Source: Hericium rajendrae (taxonomy: Eukaryota > Basidiomycota > Agaricomycetes > Russulales > Hericiaceae). Taken from it: a DNA stretch of 64,000 nt. Where the stretch lies: NCBI GenBank assembly GCA_033439255.1, contig CM065881.1, positions 806,001 through 870,000 on the forward strand, read 5' to 3'. The notes beneath the pieces were generated by a model. It searched no databases. It had not been told where the DNA came from and was given only the letters and a program-made list of their open reading frames with translations. A program made the translations under genes and the position numbers. Every line of letters starts with the position of its first letter. Positions within the stretch are counted from its first letter, which is position 1. This document shows, one piece after another, positions 33,065-43,189 of this stretch.

Positions 33065-34748
33065 ATGTGTGGTGAACTTGAATACAGGGTATTCACAATA
33101 TTGCACTTGGCTGTTGAGTCTTCTTCTAATTTGTGTGTATTTACAGATTCAGCTGGCAGATATATGGGTAAGATATGAACCATCAATAAACCACCTCTCA
33201 TGTGGCTGTCTCATTGTTGAATTTTTCTAGACAGAGGCACTTTTGTATGGTGAGTATTATCCTTGTGTCTGGCATGCTTCCTTGGGCCTAAAACCTCATA
33301 CTAGGTGTATACATCATGCTTTTTGCTGAATCTATCTATGTCCTAGTCTGGCAAAGACCAAATACACTCCACTTGGCTTTCACCATTGTCTTGTTTGTCC
33401 TCAACACCATCTATACTGTGGCCAGCTTCCTTGATGTGCTTTTGTCACCCTACTTTATCTCTTCAAGTGTTTGGAAGAATGCCAACATAGCACTTTGCAA
33501 TCAACCTAACACTTCAGCCATGTTACAAGAAGAGTGGCATGAAATAAGGCTAGGCAATGCAATTACTTTGCTAGAGGACTCTGCTTCTACAATATTATTG
33601 TAAGAGACATACCTTAAATTTCTGCCATGCTATTCTGACATGTTCTAGTCTTGTGGCTGATGCACTACTAGTATGTAATAATTATCTTCAATTGTAAAGA
33701 TGCTGATTATTATATAGATATATCGGTGCTTTGTGCTCTGGAGAAATAAAAAGCATGCTATTGTTCTTTCATCAATTTTACTACTTACCACTACAGGTTT
33801 GTGCTATCAGTATCTGAATCTGACTTTCATACTTCATTGGAATTAAGTGTGCAATATTGCAGGGCTATATTACACTGGTACACTTATAGTCTTGCAGAAA
33901 AATGCCTCAGCATCACTTGACTCTCAAATTTACATCAATAATCAGATTACTCTTCTTAGCAGCATTGCTAATTGGTCCTCTTTGACAACAAATGTCATCA
34001 CAACATTTCTGATAGGTGTGCTACTATTTTTTATTGATTGACAAACCAAACCTACTGAGCCAGAGACACATTTGATGCTTAACAGTTCTCAGAATATGGA
34101 TAATGACAAGAGAAATTAAGACCATTCTTGGCTCAGGTGCTGCAGTAAGATATCATGCAGTAATTGCAATGGTGTAAGTGACTCTCAGCTGGTAATACAT
34201 CTTTTCTGATTATTTATCTTTTGAATAACAAAGGATTGAGTCAGGGGCACTCGTTTCCATGTCACTCCTTATGGATTCTGTTGTTCAGTCCATTCCAACC
34301 ATTGATTTTGTAAGTATTTGTCATCATGCCAAGTCTTTTCATTGACAACAGCTATAAATAGTCTGTAACAAATGCAATCAACCAACAGTTATTGGTGTGT
34401 TCATCAAGTTATACTTGCAATCCTCACATCAGCTCTATTCACTCTCCAACTTCTTGTGTACAGGCAATTGCTCCCACTCTCATCATTGTTCGCATTGGCC
34501 TGAGCAAGGGATTTGATGATGTGCAAGACTCATTGCATGCCAGTCATGCTGTGAATAGCCACACTCCAGCTTCAGGCCAGTTAAATCTGCATGCTACCAG
34601 TACTATCTCGGGCATCCGCTTTCAATCGGTCCAGGAGGCGGAGTCGGTTGCTTCGAGGGTCATACACGATGGCGAGGAGAGTCAGGATGTGCCGATTGCG
34701 ACGAGGAACGAGAAAATCACAAGCGACGGCACCGGAGCAATGGTTTGA
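33065..34748 (+). CDS. 7-TM integral membrane protein, right paralogue, CpG-depleted
   Basis: Inverted homologue of the gene at 21202-22886, with the same exon order. Exon 1 at 33065 reads MCGELEYR. Then IQLADIW, TEALLYGVYIMLFAESIYVL, VWQRPNTLHLAFTIVLFVLN, LVADALLIYRCFVLW, VCNIAGLYYTGTLIVLQKNA, SLTTNVITTFLI, then LRIWIMTREIKTILGSGAAV and VIESGALVSMSLLMDSVVQS, INQQLL, AIAPTLIIVRIGLSKGFDDV, and a tail ending SDGTGAMV. A TGA at 34039-34041 falls inside an intron (GTGTGC donor after ..TTFLI, acceptor TTAACAG at about 34085), so it does not break the gene. The frame appears intact throughout. The DNA from 33049 to about 34605 has only three CpG dinucleotides, while the last 140 bp of the gene has many. 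Function unknown; expression may be reduced if the block is methylated. Confidence 0.75.
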
Positions 34749-35258
34749 GGTGATTTCGAATGGTACAGCTCCTTCCCGCTTGACGCGGTTTTTAGTTCTG
34801 CTTCTGCATTCCCACTTTCCAATTTCTCCCTCTATAAGATACCTGCCCGTGACTTGTTCTTCTTGGCTACGAGCTACTGTTGCTCTCGTATTATTTATGA
34901 CATATGGCTACCAGACAATGTTCGGTCTCAGATCTCAGTGTTGATAACTATCTATGTACAGACTTTCTTGCACCCGTCTGCCCTTCTTTCTTCACCGACA
35001 GCCTGCAGACTAGCGCACTCTCGGTTTGCGAGCTATTCACGAGAAATTGAATACAGGATGCCAGACCACTTGGTCTTCGTAGATTCGCGCGTGATATCTC
35101 GTCTCAAGACACACAGCGTGCGACTTAAAGATCACCAGAAACCTCGAAACTCGAAACTTCCCTCGATCAGCGCGAGTCTCAAAACCCGTCAAACAACACA
35201 GCATATATAGAATAAACACTCCCGAGTACAAGCGCATCCAACACCCCAACAAGAAACA
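34749..35258. other. Intergenic, no gene recognised
   Basis: About 500 bp between the converging membrane-protein gene and RXT3. It should hold both 3' ends; nothing else seen. Confidence 0.45.
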
Positions 35259-38200
35259 CTACGCCCACCGCCACCGCCGCACCTCGATCGCCCACCCGCT
35301 CCGCACACCCTCCGCGTCCGGCGCGCCCAGAATCCGCACCTCGTCCGGCGCAAAGTCGAAGTTCGCCTCTGTGATGTCGCGCTGGAGCAGCTTCGGCAGC
35401 GCGGGAAGCGCGGCGCCTGGGATCGCGGCCTTGTAGGGCTCGGTGGTCTCCGTCTTCTGCGGCTCCTTATCGTCTGGAGGGGCAGGCGGGGCGGTATCTG
35501 AGATGGGCTGGGTTGGCGGCCTGAGATCGTCCGACGACGGCGCGTCCGCCTTCGTTTCGTCCGCCTTTACATCCTTGGATTCCACAGGCACGGCATCCGC
35601 CACCGGTGCCGTCCCCTCCGCGGCCCCCGCCTTCCCAACCAACGAGATCGCCCATCTCCGCCTGCTGCCGCCAGGCGCGCCAGCCTCGTTCTCCTTGTCC
35701 TCCTCCGGCGGCGCCTCGTACACCGCGACGAGGAAGCGCTCGCACGCCGTCTCGAGAATGATGTCGCGTGCACGCGGCCCGTCCGCATCCTCGCGCTCCG
35801 CAGCATCGACGTCCATGATGCTCGCTGACACCGCCAGACGGCGGCGCTTGCGCGGGGAGTCGACTGCTGTAGGCGGCGGGTCGAACAGCGCGCTGCGGAG
35901 CACGTCTGGATCGTATTTGAACCTGAAACAACACCATCAATACCAGGGCGTACTGAAGTAGAAAGCGACACGTACCCAAGCTCGACGTCCCCGCCCTCGC
36001 CCCACTCCCCAAATACGATGCTCATCCGCGCCGCCCGCGCTTCCTCATCCTCGAGCACGTTCGCGTCGAGCTGCCCCATCATCATGCGCCGCTTGCGCTT
36101 CCCGTCGTTCTGCACGCCGAGCACCGCGCACCGGCCCTCTGCGTACTCCGCCAGCCGCTGCTTGCGGTTCTTGCGCCCCAGCCCGGGGGCTTTATGCGCC
36201 GTGCCCTTCTACAGTCGCAATCAGCATCCGCAAACCAAACCACAAACAAGACAAGAGACGCGCACCTCCAAGAACGCAATGCCCAGAATCTCAAACCCAG
36301 AACCATCGTGCCCATTCCCCCACCCCGCACTGACGAACCCCCGCCCATCATCATCCTCGCTCCCCTCCTCCTCCTCCACACTCTCCGGCTCGAGCCCCCG
36401 CAGCCGCGCACCGACGCCCCCAACATACCGCACCTCGCGCGACAGCCGCACGTCAAGCCGCAGATCGCGCCCCTCGCGCGCCGCGCGCGCGAGCGTCGAC
36501 CACGGCACGAAGCCCGCGTGCACCGCCGCGCATACGATGTCCGAGTCATCCGTGTACACGCGTCGCTCCACGAACGCGCTCATGCCCGCGCCCGCGGCGC
36601 CGCCCCAGAGGCGCGGGCGCGCGGGGCGCTCCGCCGGGAGAAAGCCAGCGGGGATGAGAAGGGTCGCGCGGACCTCGCGCGCGGGCAAGGAGGGGAAGTG
36701 GTAGGGGAAGGGCGTCGCGGGGAAGACGAATGCGCCGAGGTGTAGGGGCGGGAGCGCCGGTGCGGGCATAAGTGCGCCGGGGCCATGCGCGTACGCCTGG
36801 GCGTGGAAGGGCGGCGGGGAGCGGCGGTGCGCCGGCGGGTAGGCGCCGAGGAGCTGATGTTGATGATGTTGGTGTGGGTGCGGGTGATGACCGTGATGCA
36901 GGACGTGTGTATGTGGGGTACTCACGCCCGAGCCCGGAGGCGCATCCTTTGGATGCGGATGGTGTATGTGCGCGTGGAGGTGTGCATGAGCGTGGTGGTG
37001 GATGTGTGATTGAGGATGCGGTGGTGAGGGCCCCGGGCCCTGCTTGCGCCTTTCGGGCGGGTAGGGCGCTGGCGTGAACGGTGGGCGACCCTGGTGCTGC
37101 ATGGGATCGCCGTGACCCTTAGGCGGCGACAGCCCAGGGCCAGGACCGGAAGCGAGGTTGAGAACACTTGTGCTCGAGCCGAAAGACGACGAGGACTTTG
37201 ATTTCGGGATCTGTCGAAGATGATAAGTGCGGAACAAGCGCGGACCGAGACGAAGTACTTACCTGTTGATGTTGGTGGCCGCCAAGGGCATGCATCATGT
37301 CACGATCCCTCTCGCGCTCTCGTTCCATTCGCGGTGGACCCTGACCCTCGTCCGCTCGCCGTTGGGCCGCTGCTTTTCTGATAAAGTCCATGTCCTCGCG
37401 CTGGCGCATCTCCTTCTCGCGCTCCCTCTCCTTCGGCCCCATGCGCGGATCAGGCGCAGGCGCAGGCGGGAACGCCGACGGCAAGCCCATCCCAATCGGT
37501 GTATGTCTCCCTCCACTCACCGACCCGCGGCCCTTGCGCCGCCCCTCTCGCTCGCGCTCGACCATCTCGCGCTCGCGCGCACGGTCGCGATCCCGCTCGA
37601 TCATTTCGCGCTCTCTCTCGCGCATATCCCTGTCTCGCTCGCGCTCGCGGCCCATGGCCATCGCGGACGACTCTTCGCGGCCGAGGCCAGGGACGCCAAA
37701 GCCCTGCGCAGAGTGATGCATCCCGACAGAGGCAAGCGATGCGTTCGGGCCCAAATCACGGTGCGAATGGTGTGGCGGCGGCGGGCCCGGGCCAGGGACC
37801 GGCGGAGGTCCGCCCACGTGACGGGCTCCCGGACCGGCGTCGCTCTGCAGGCTCGCCATCGGGGCCGAGCGGCCGGGGCGTGCGGCCGAGGGCGGCGGGG
37901 GCGGGGCAAAGTGTGCCTGTGCAGGATGTCCAGTGTACATCGACGACGGCTCGTGGATCGGGCTCTGGTGTGGTGGTTGCGGTGGTTGCGGTGGGGAGGG
38001 CCCGCTCGGGCCTGGTAGATATGGCGTCTTGCCTGGGGGCATGCGTGGGGTGTCTCGTTCTCTGTCCCTGTCTCTGTCTCTGTCGCGTTCGCGCTCACGG
38101 TCCCTATCTCGTTCCCTGTACCGCTCACGCTCTAGATGCCCGCGTTCTTTATCGCGCTCACGCTCCCTCTCGGGCGGACTTGATATATAATCGACCGATC

Positions 38201-38804
38201 GGTGGGGATGGTGCATGCCCATTGCAGATGACGGCGGAGGTCCAGCGGGGTGCGGCACAGGCGGAGGGGGGAGATACATGGGCGAGCCGCCGTGTGGGGT
38301 GTGTGCATGTGGAATGTGACCCGGACGAATATTTGGCGGCGGGGGTGGCGGGCGGCCGACTGCATACGGCGGTGAAGGCAGTGCCGGGCCTCGGCGCGAG
38401 CTAAATTCGTCAGACGGGGGTCGGTGTGCATGTTTTCTCGGATCGTAGTCGGAGGGGGGTGGATATCCGTGGGGTGGGGGCGGGGCGTAGAACTCCGGAG
38501 ACGGTGCCCGTTGCGTGCGGTGCGGTGGTGCAGGCGGAAGCGGTGGTTGGGCGTGACGGACGACCTGAGGTGGTGGCGGCAGCGTCGGCAGTGGTGGTGG
38601 GCGGTGGGAGTCATGAAGGGACGGCGGGAACGAAGGGCGGTCGCGAGGCGATGGGGGCGATGAGCGATGATGAGGTTGCGGTTGCTGCTGCTGGGTTAAG
38701 GTCTGCTGTTGAGCCTGGGCTTGCTGTTGGGCCTGTTGGGCCTGCTGTCGACGACGAGCGTGGTCCTCGGAGGGCGAGTCCTGAAGGAGGGCAGCGACGT
38801 TCAT
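35259..38804 (-). CDS. RXT3: Rxt3-domain protein, Rpd3L deacetylase subunit
   Basis: Subunit of the Rpd3L histone deacetylase complex (nucleus), recognised by the Rxt3 domain: VRATLLIPAGFLPAERPARP, ERRVYTDDSDIVCAAVHAGF, VPWSTLARAAREGRDLRLDV, RLSREVRYVGGVGARLRGLE. Exons 38804-37263, 37210-36266, 36209-35976 and 35922-35259; introns 52, 56 and 53 nt, all GT-AG and in phase. The N-terminal 500 residues are low-complexity: Gln/Pro/His-rich, with long Arg/Asp/Glu alternating tracts (about 38045-38185 and 37545-37655). A His-rich stretch (about 36850-37010) precedes the domain. The C-terminal exons encode MMMGQLDANVLEDEEARAAR, RKRRRLAVSASIMDVD and end AIEVRRWRWA. Much longer than yeast Rxt3 (about 290 residues), as usual in basidiomycetes. 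Confidence 0.87.
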
Positions 38805-40200
38805 GGCGACGAGGAGAGGATGTTGGAAGTCGGGGGAAGAGAAAGAGGAGACGGAAAATGGGACAGGCGATCACAGGCACGATCGAGATCCCCGTGTACC
38901 CCATCTCGCTTACGTCCGACCATGACACCTATCGCTCTGCTTCCTTGCCTCGTGTGCGTTCTTCGTCGGGATCGTGCTCAAGCGCGTCGACGGGATAGTT
39001 GTTGCTCGTCATGCGTAGTTTGAGGAGAACTAAGAGTATTCACGGAGGGAAAAGACCTGAAAAGACGCAACACGTGTTCGACGAGCATCGAGAAACGATC
39101 TGACGAGATCTGAGATGAATTTCAATTATCAATCTGGCTCGTCACGCCGAGGCCTTTTGCAACGCCACCCCACCGTGCTCTTCCCCGTCTCAACATCAAT
39201 TTGATCAATATCCTTGGACTTGCTGTAAAACATTGCTACATGCATCACATGCGCGCGTACGGCGACTTTCGAATCACAAGATGCATGGGGACATTCTCAT
39301 CATATCTTGACGGGTTCGCCGAAGAACTTCGACATGCCAAATTTGCTTCCGTCACGCGCCGGTTGATGCGCAACCTATAGCCAAAGTTACATTATAGGCC
39401 ATCAACCATCTGCAACAACTTAATCCACTCGACCAACAGATATTTACCATTTGTTTTGTTGAGCACGGCATCTGATAGCGCATTCTGGTGGTTTTTGCGC
39501 GAGGACGGGCTACGGCAGACCCGAACGCCATCATCACGATCCGCAGACTGAAATGACACCATGCCGTCAATCCGTCAATGTCTATAAACGTTTACATGTC
39601 CTCGCGAGTTGATACCGTGATATCTGACATTCTCCAGTTATTAAGGTTGCAGTGAGCACAGCAAGGTCATGTCAAAACCTCTATCAGATAACCCAGAACG
39701 AATTGGAACATGAATGCACGACAAGTTAATTACGCTTCCCAGCGGGGCATGTCACCACTGAGATAAGTTAGGAGGACACGACGCTTAGCGCTCATTCCCA
39801 TGTTCCGAACGTGCTTATCAACGGCGTCAGCTGGTAATGCATTTAGATAACGCAAGCGTGCCTTCCATTGGTACGGCTATTCGATGACTTCGTACGGTCG
39901 CTTGAGGTCGTGTGGGTCGACAACGCAAAAAATACAATTGCTTATGATAGAAACTCACAAGTAGAATAACCATAGGCTGCCAAAGATCGTCAACAGCACA
40001 ACGCTATTTACGTGAATAGATATGGGTCATAATGATAGACTCCCACTCAAGACTTGACACAAATCGGACAGTAGACGCGGCAAGTCGCGAAGCAGAGTGC
40101 CCGAGAAGAAAGGGAATGCATTTTGGGGGGTGCATGCATGGTACATGGCTACAATAAAAGTCATAACGTGTGATAGCATAGAAACAGACAGGCGGGGCAT
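38805..40200. other. Intergenic, no gene recognised
   Basis: About 1.4 kb between RXT3 (start) and RPL11 (end). The left part should be the RXT3 promoter. The middle (39050-39950) is AT-richer with no substantial frames. Nothing else recognised. Confidence 0.5.
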
Positions 40201-40895
40201 TTATTTCTGCATCAGATGACAAGCGTTCAGCATTCGCCTCCTTGCGGAAAAGATTCACACTCACGAGGATAATGCCGTCGAATCGCTGCTTGAACCACGC
40301 CATGGTGTCGTCCTTCTTCACCCGGTGCGTCGAGCCTATGCGCGCCGTCTTCTGCTTCCGCTTCGCGACGCGGCTGCCGGGGCGGCCCATCACGACGTAG
40401 AAGTCCATCCCAAAGATACCGATGCCGGGGTCGTACCGCGCACCAAGATCGATGTGCTCCTGGATGCCGAAGCCGAAGTTGCCCGTCTCGGAGAAGTTGC
40501 GGCGGCGCAGCTCGTACTCCTTCACCTTCAGGCCGCGCTCGAGGATCTCCTCCGCCTTGGGCCCGCGGATCGTGACGTGCACCGCGATCTTCTCGTTGCG
40601 CCGGATGCCGAACGTGCGTACCGTGTACCGCGCCTTGGACGTCACTGGCGTCTGCCCCGTCAGCTGCTCGAGCACCTTCGAAGCCCGCGTCAGCCTGTCG
40701 CCGGACTCGCCGACGGAGATGTCTGTGCGCGGCGGTCAGTCCCACTGAGATCCCAGGAGAGCTGTAGGGGACGCACTAATGACAAGCTTGTCGATGCGGA
40801 GCTCCCGCATGGGGTTGGTGGGGGCGGTCTTGGTGTCGGCCTGCATCATCTCAGTATACCACAACCAAAGGACGGGTGCTAAATGGACTCACCAT
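40201..40895 (-). CDS. RPL11: 60S ribosomal protein L11 (uL5)
   Basis: Large-subunit protein at the central protuberance that contacts 5S rRNA. Four exons: 40895-40893 (ATG alone), 40840-40777, 40722-40265 and 40206-40201 (AAA TAA). Introns are 52, 54 and 58 nt. The product is 176 residues, as expected (yeast 174): [20 protein letters not shown], then [80 protein letters not shown], ending FDGIILK. The start exon was chosen because ATG at a GTGAGT donor, joined to an acceptor GATGCAG, gives the standard N-terminus. An in-intron ATG ATG would give MMQADTKT instead. The final two-codon exon restores the conserved Lys end, whereas reading through gives an unrelated tail. Confidence 0.95.
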
Positions 40896-41220
40896 GTCGT
40901 TTATGCCGTGCTCGTCGTCGTCGGAATCCTACCTTGAATTTGCCTATTAGTACTTGTTTGTCCCCCTACAGCGTCCCGCTCCGCAAGCTTCGGTGGCTTG
41001 CAACTGCATAGTTTCTCGGCATTCCCCGCAAGCCGCGACATGTGGCAAGCGAGCACAAGGCTGACTTCAAACATGGGGCTGAGTCCTGCGGTTCACAAAT
41101 TTCGATGTCAACAATGATTCACATTGTACATGATTGAACAATGATTGAATGTGCTAAACTCATGTCAAGATAAGAAATGTGTTTCCTTGCTTCTGGGAGT
41201 GGTAAATCATAATGATTACT

Positions 41221-41294
41221 GGCCGACTAGCTCAGTTGGTTAGAGCGTCGTGCTAATAACGCGAAGGTCTTGGGTTCGATCCCCACGTTGGCCA
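41221..41294 (+). tRNA. tRNA-Ile (AAU)
   Basis: A 74-nt cloverleaf without intron. The acceptor stem GGCCGAC pairs with GTTGGCC (one G-U) and the discriminator is A. The D arm is CTCAGTTGGTTAGAG, the anticodon stem TCGTG/CGCGA with loop CTAATAA gives anticodon AAT, and the T arm contains GGTTCGATCC. All arms fold. Confidence 0.95.
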
Positions 41295-41897
41295 ATGTTC
41301 TGGGGCACCATCTTTTTTGTATTCCAAATGTTATCCTGCCTAGATTAAGAGTGTGCTTGGCCAAGTGCTTGCAATGTTTCTTTCTGCATAATAGTGCTCC
41401 GAGTTTAGGCTGAATGAGTGCACATGGTATCTCGCCGCTTCGCTAATTTGCACATATATTCTAACACACAGAAGCCCGTTTCTGCCGACATGTACGCAAA
41501 TGAATCCAGCAATGCTTAGGAGACTTCGAAGAGCGAGAAAGCATCGGGCACCTTCCAAGGATACATTTTCACCAGATCAACACAATCCTCCTTGTGGTGC
41601 GTTGCGCGAGATGCAACGCCCTCGCCACAGCGGAAAGGGGCTGAGGAGACGAGCGAGGCCTCAATAGTTTGTTTGATCTGGCACTGACGGATCCTTCTAG
41701 CTGTCTGGCCGTGTGGTACGATCGCTTGGAGCTTTGGTCAGAACTTTCAAACTAAGTTCCGGCGGAATCAACTATGAAAAGATGGACTCACGAAATCCAC
41801 GGACGTTTGTCGACAGGAAGCGGTCTGCTCGCTTCTGATATCGACAGCCTACTACAAGTGGCGTGGCGACGTTAAAAGAGCCGCAATCGTGAATATG
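41295..41897. other. Intergenic, no gene recognised
   Basis: About 600 bp with no convincing frame or repeat. Confidence 0.5.
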
Positions 41898-42680
41898 TCA
41901 AAGATCAACGCACCCGAGACGCTTCAAGATCTCCCGCCGTTCCTTCGAACACTCCGACCAGGCAGTGTGCGTTCCGCCTCTGACACAGTCCAAAAAGTAC
42001 TTCTTGTTCTCCTCCCGCAGGCTATTCAGCAGCGCCTGGGTCTCCGGCTCAAGTTCCCCATTCTCCCGAACGAGAGGCGTATTGCGCAGCGTGTAGTCGA
42101 TGAAATGGAGGACGAAAACCTTGATCTGCGCGATGATCTTGATGTGCCGGAATCCGCATGGCGGATCGAGGATGGTTGCGATGAGAGCGTCCAGAAAGGC
42201 CACGCGAGTGGGGAAACGGATGCGATTGAACGGTTCCGGATATCGGTCTTCGAGCGCGACAGACAGGCTGTGGTCGTGCACATCAAAATGGTATATAGAA
42301 TGAGGATGAATCCAGATCTCCCGGGGCATCGATCCATCGTATGCGCTCTGCGTCGCTGTGAATTCGAGTGGAACAGAGGTGGTGGTCCATAATGCCATGG
42401 TCGGGTCGACGCACTTCCATTCCTGCCACCACTCTGGCGGCACCTTCATCCTGGCATACGGCAGAGAATTTGTGATGGCTTCAGATGCGGCATTGAGCAT
42501 GTCATCCGGCACGAAAAGCTCCAGGCAGAAGAGAACGGCTGGAATGTTATGAACGAAGGACAGTGCGTCTTCCGCCCACACCACACATGGTATGCCGGCG
42601 TCAATGATGGCCGCAGCAGGCTTCAACCGACCAAGCTGTTCGGCGAGGGTCTCAAGAGGGTGGTCGTAGTAATGCAGCAT
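41898..42680 (-). CDS. Conserved fungal protein of unknown function
   Basis: A complete 260-codon single exon from the ATG at 42680 (MLHYYDHPLETLAEQLGRLK) to a stop at 41898 (KRLGCVDL). It has the look of a soluble globular protein with well-spaced Trp and Pro: IDAGIPCVVWAEDALSFVHN, KVPPEWWQEWKCVDP, REIWIHPHSIYHFDVHDHSL, RIRFPTRVAFLDALIATILD, PPCGFRHIKIIAQIKVFVLH. I remember similar proteins of this length in other Agaricomycetes, without known function. No signal peptide or membrane segment is seen. It is transcribed leftward and stands alone between the tRNA and the Ran-binding gene. Confidence 0.72.
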   Translation of the reverse strand: MLHYYDHPLETLAEQLGRLKPAAAIIDAGIPCVVWAEDALSFVHNIPAVLFCLELFVPDDMLNAASEAITNSLPYARMKVPPEWWQEWKCVDPTMALWTTTSVPLEFTATQSAYDGSMPREIWIHPHSIYHFDVHDHSLSVALEDRYPEPFNRIRFPTRVAFLDALIATILDPPCGFRHIKIIAQIKVFVLHFIDYTLRNTPLVRENGELEPETQALLNSLREENKKYFLDCVRGGTHTAWSECSKERREILKRLGCVDL

Positions 42681-43189
42681 AATCCAGTGACGGCAGGTGA
42701 TAGCCGATAAAGGAGAGCCTGAGTGATGATGACTTTGCTAGTTGCTACTAGTAAGTACACGTCTCCGCGCCCAGTTTCAAGTAGGATAGAGATGCTGTAC
42801 TAATAGTGAGAGCGCATACACTTACTTACACTTCCTTGCTGGTGTTCGAATTACAGTCATAGTTGAACGTCGTTCACGCAGTGTTCACACTGGCTGTTGC
42901 TGCCGGTACGCACGCGACGGTGTTTGCCGCGTCGCCTCTGCGTGAGAGTCGATTTTGTCGATCTCTCTGATCAACCGTTCACGTCACTGCTACGGTCAAT
43001 GCATTGCAGAAATGTACTCGTTTCCAACTTGCAAAATTCAGCACAATACTGAAACTGTACAGCAAGCAATCATAGTTAATTTGACCAAAGCAATACTATT
43101 ATATGTCGCGACAGCTGAGCAGACAGATCAATAAGTAGCCAACTCTTCCCCTCCTCTCATGACGATGGTAGTACTTTGCGCAGTGTAAA
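42681..43189. other. Intergenic, no gene recognised
   Basis: About 510 bp; the left end should be the promoter of the unknown gene starting at 42680. Nothing else seen. Confidence 0.45.

Noticed and set aside
34039-34041. TGA that seemed to end the right-hand 7-TM gene early
   Set aside because: Comparison with the left paralogue shows that this stretch is an intron. Splicing from about 34015 to 34085 joins TTFLI to LRIWIMTREIK in frame in both copies.
36018-37077. Plus-strand frames opposite RXT3
   Set aside because: Shadows of low-complexity coding sequence; the Rxt3 domain is on the minus strand.
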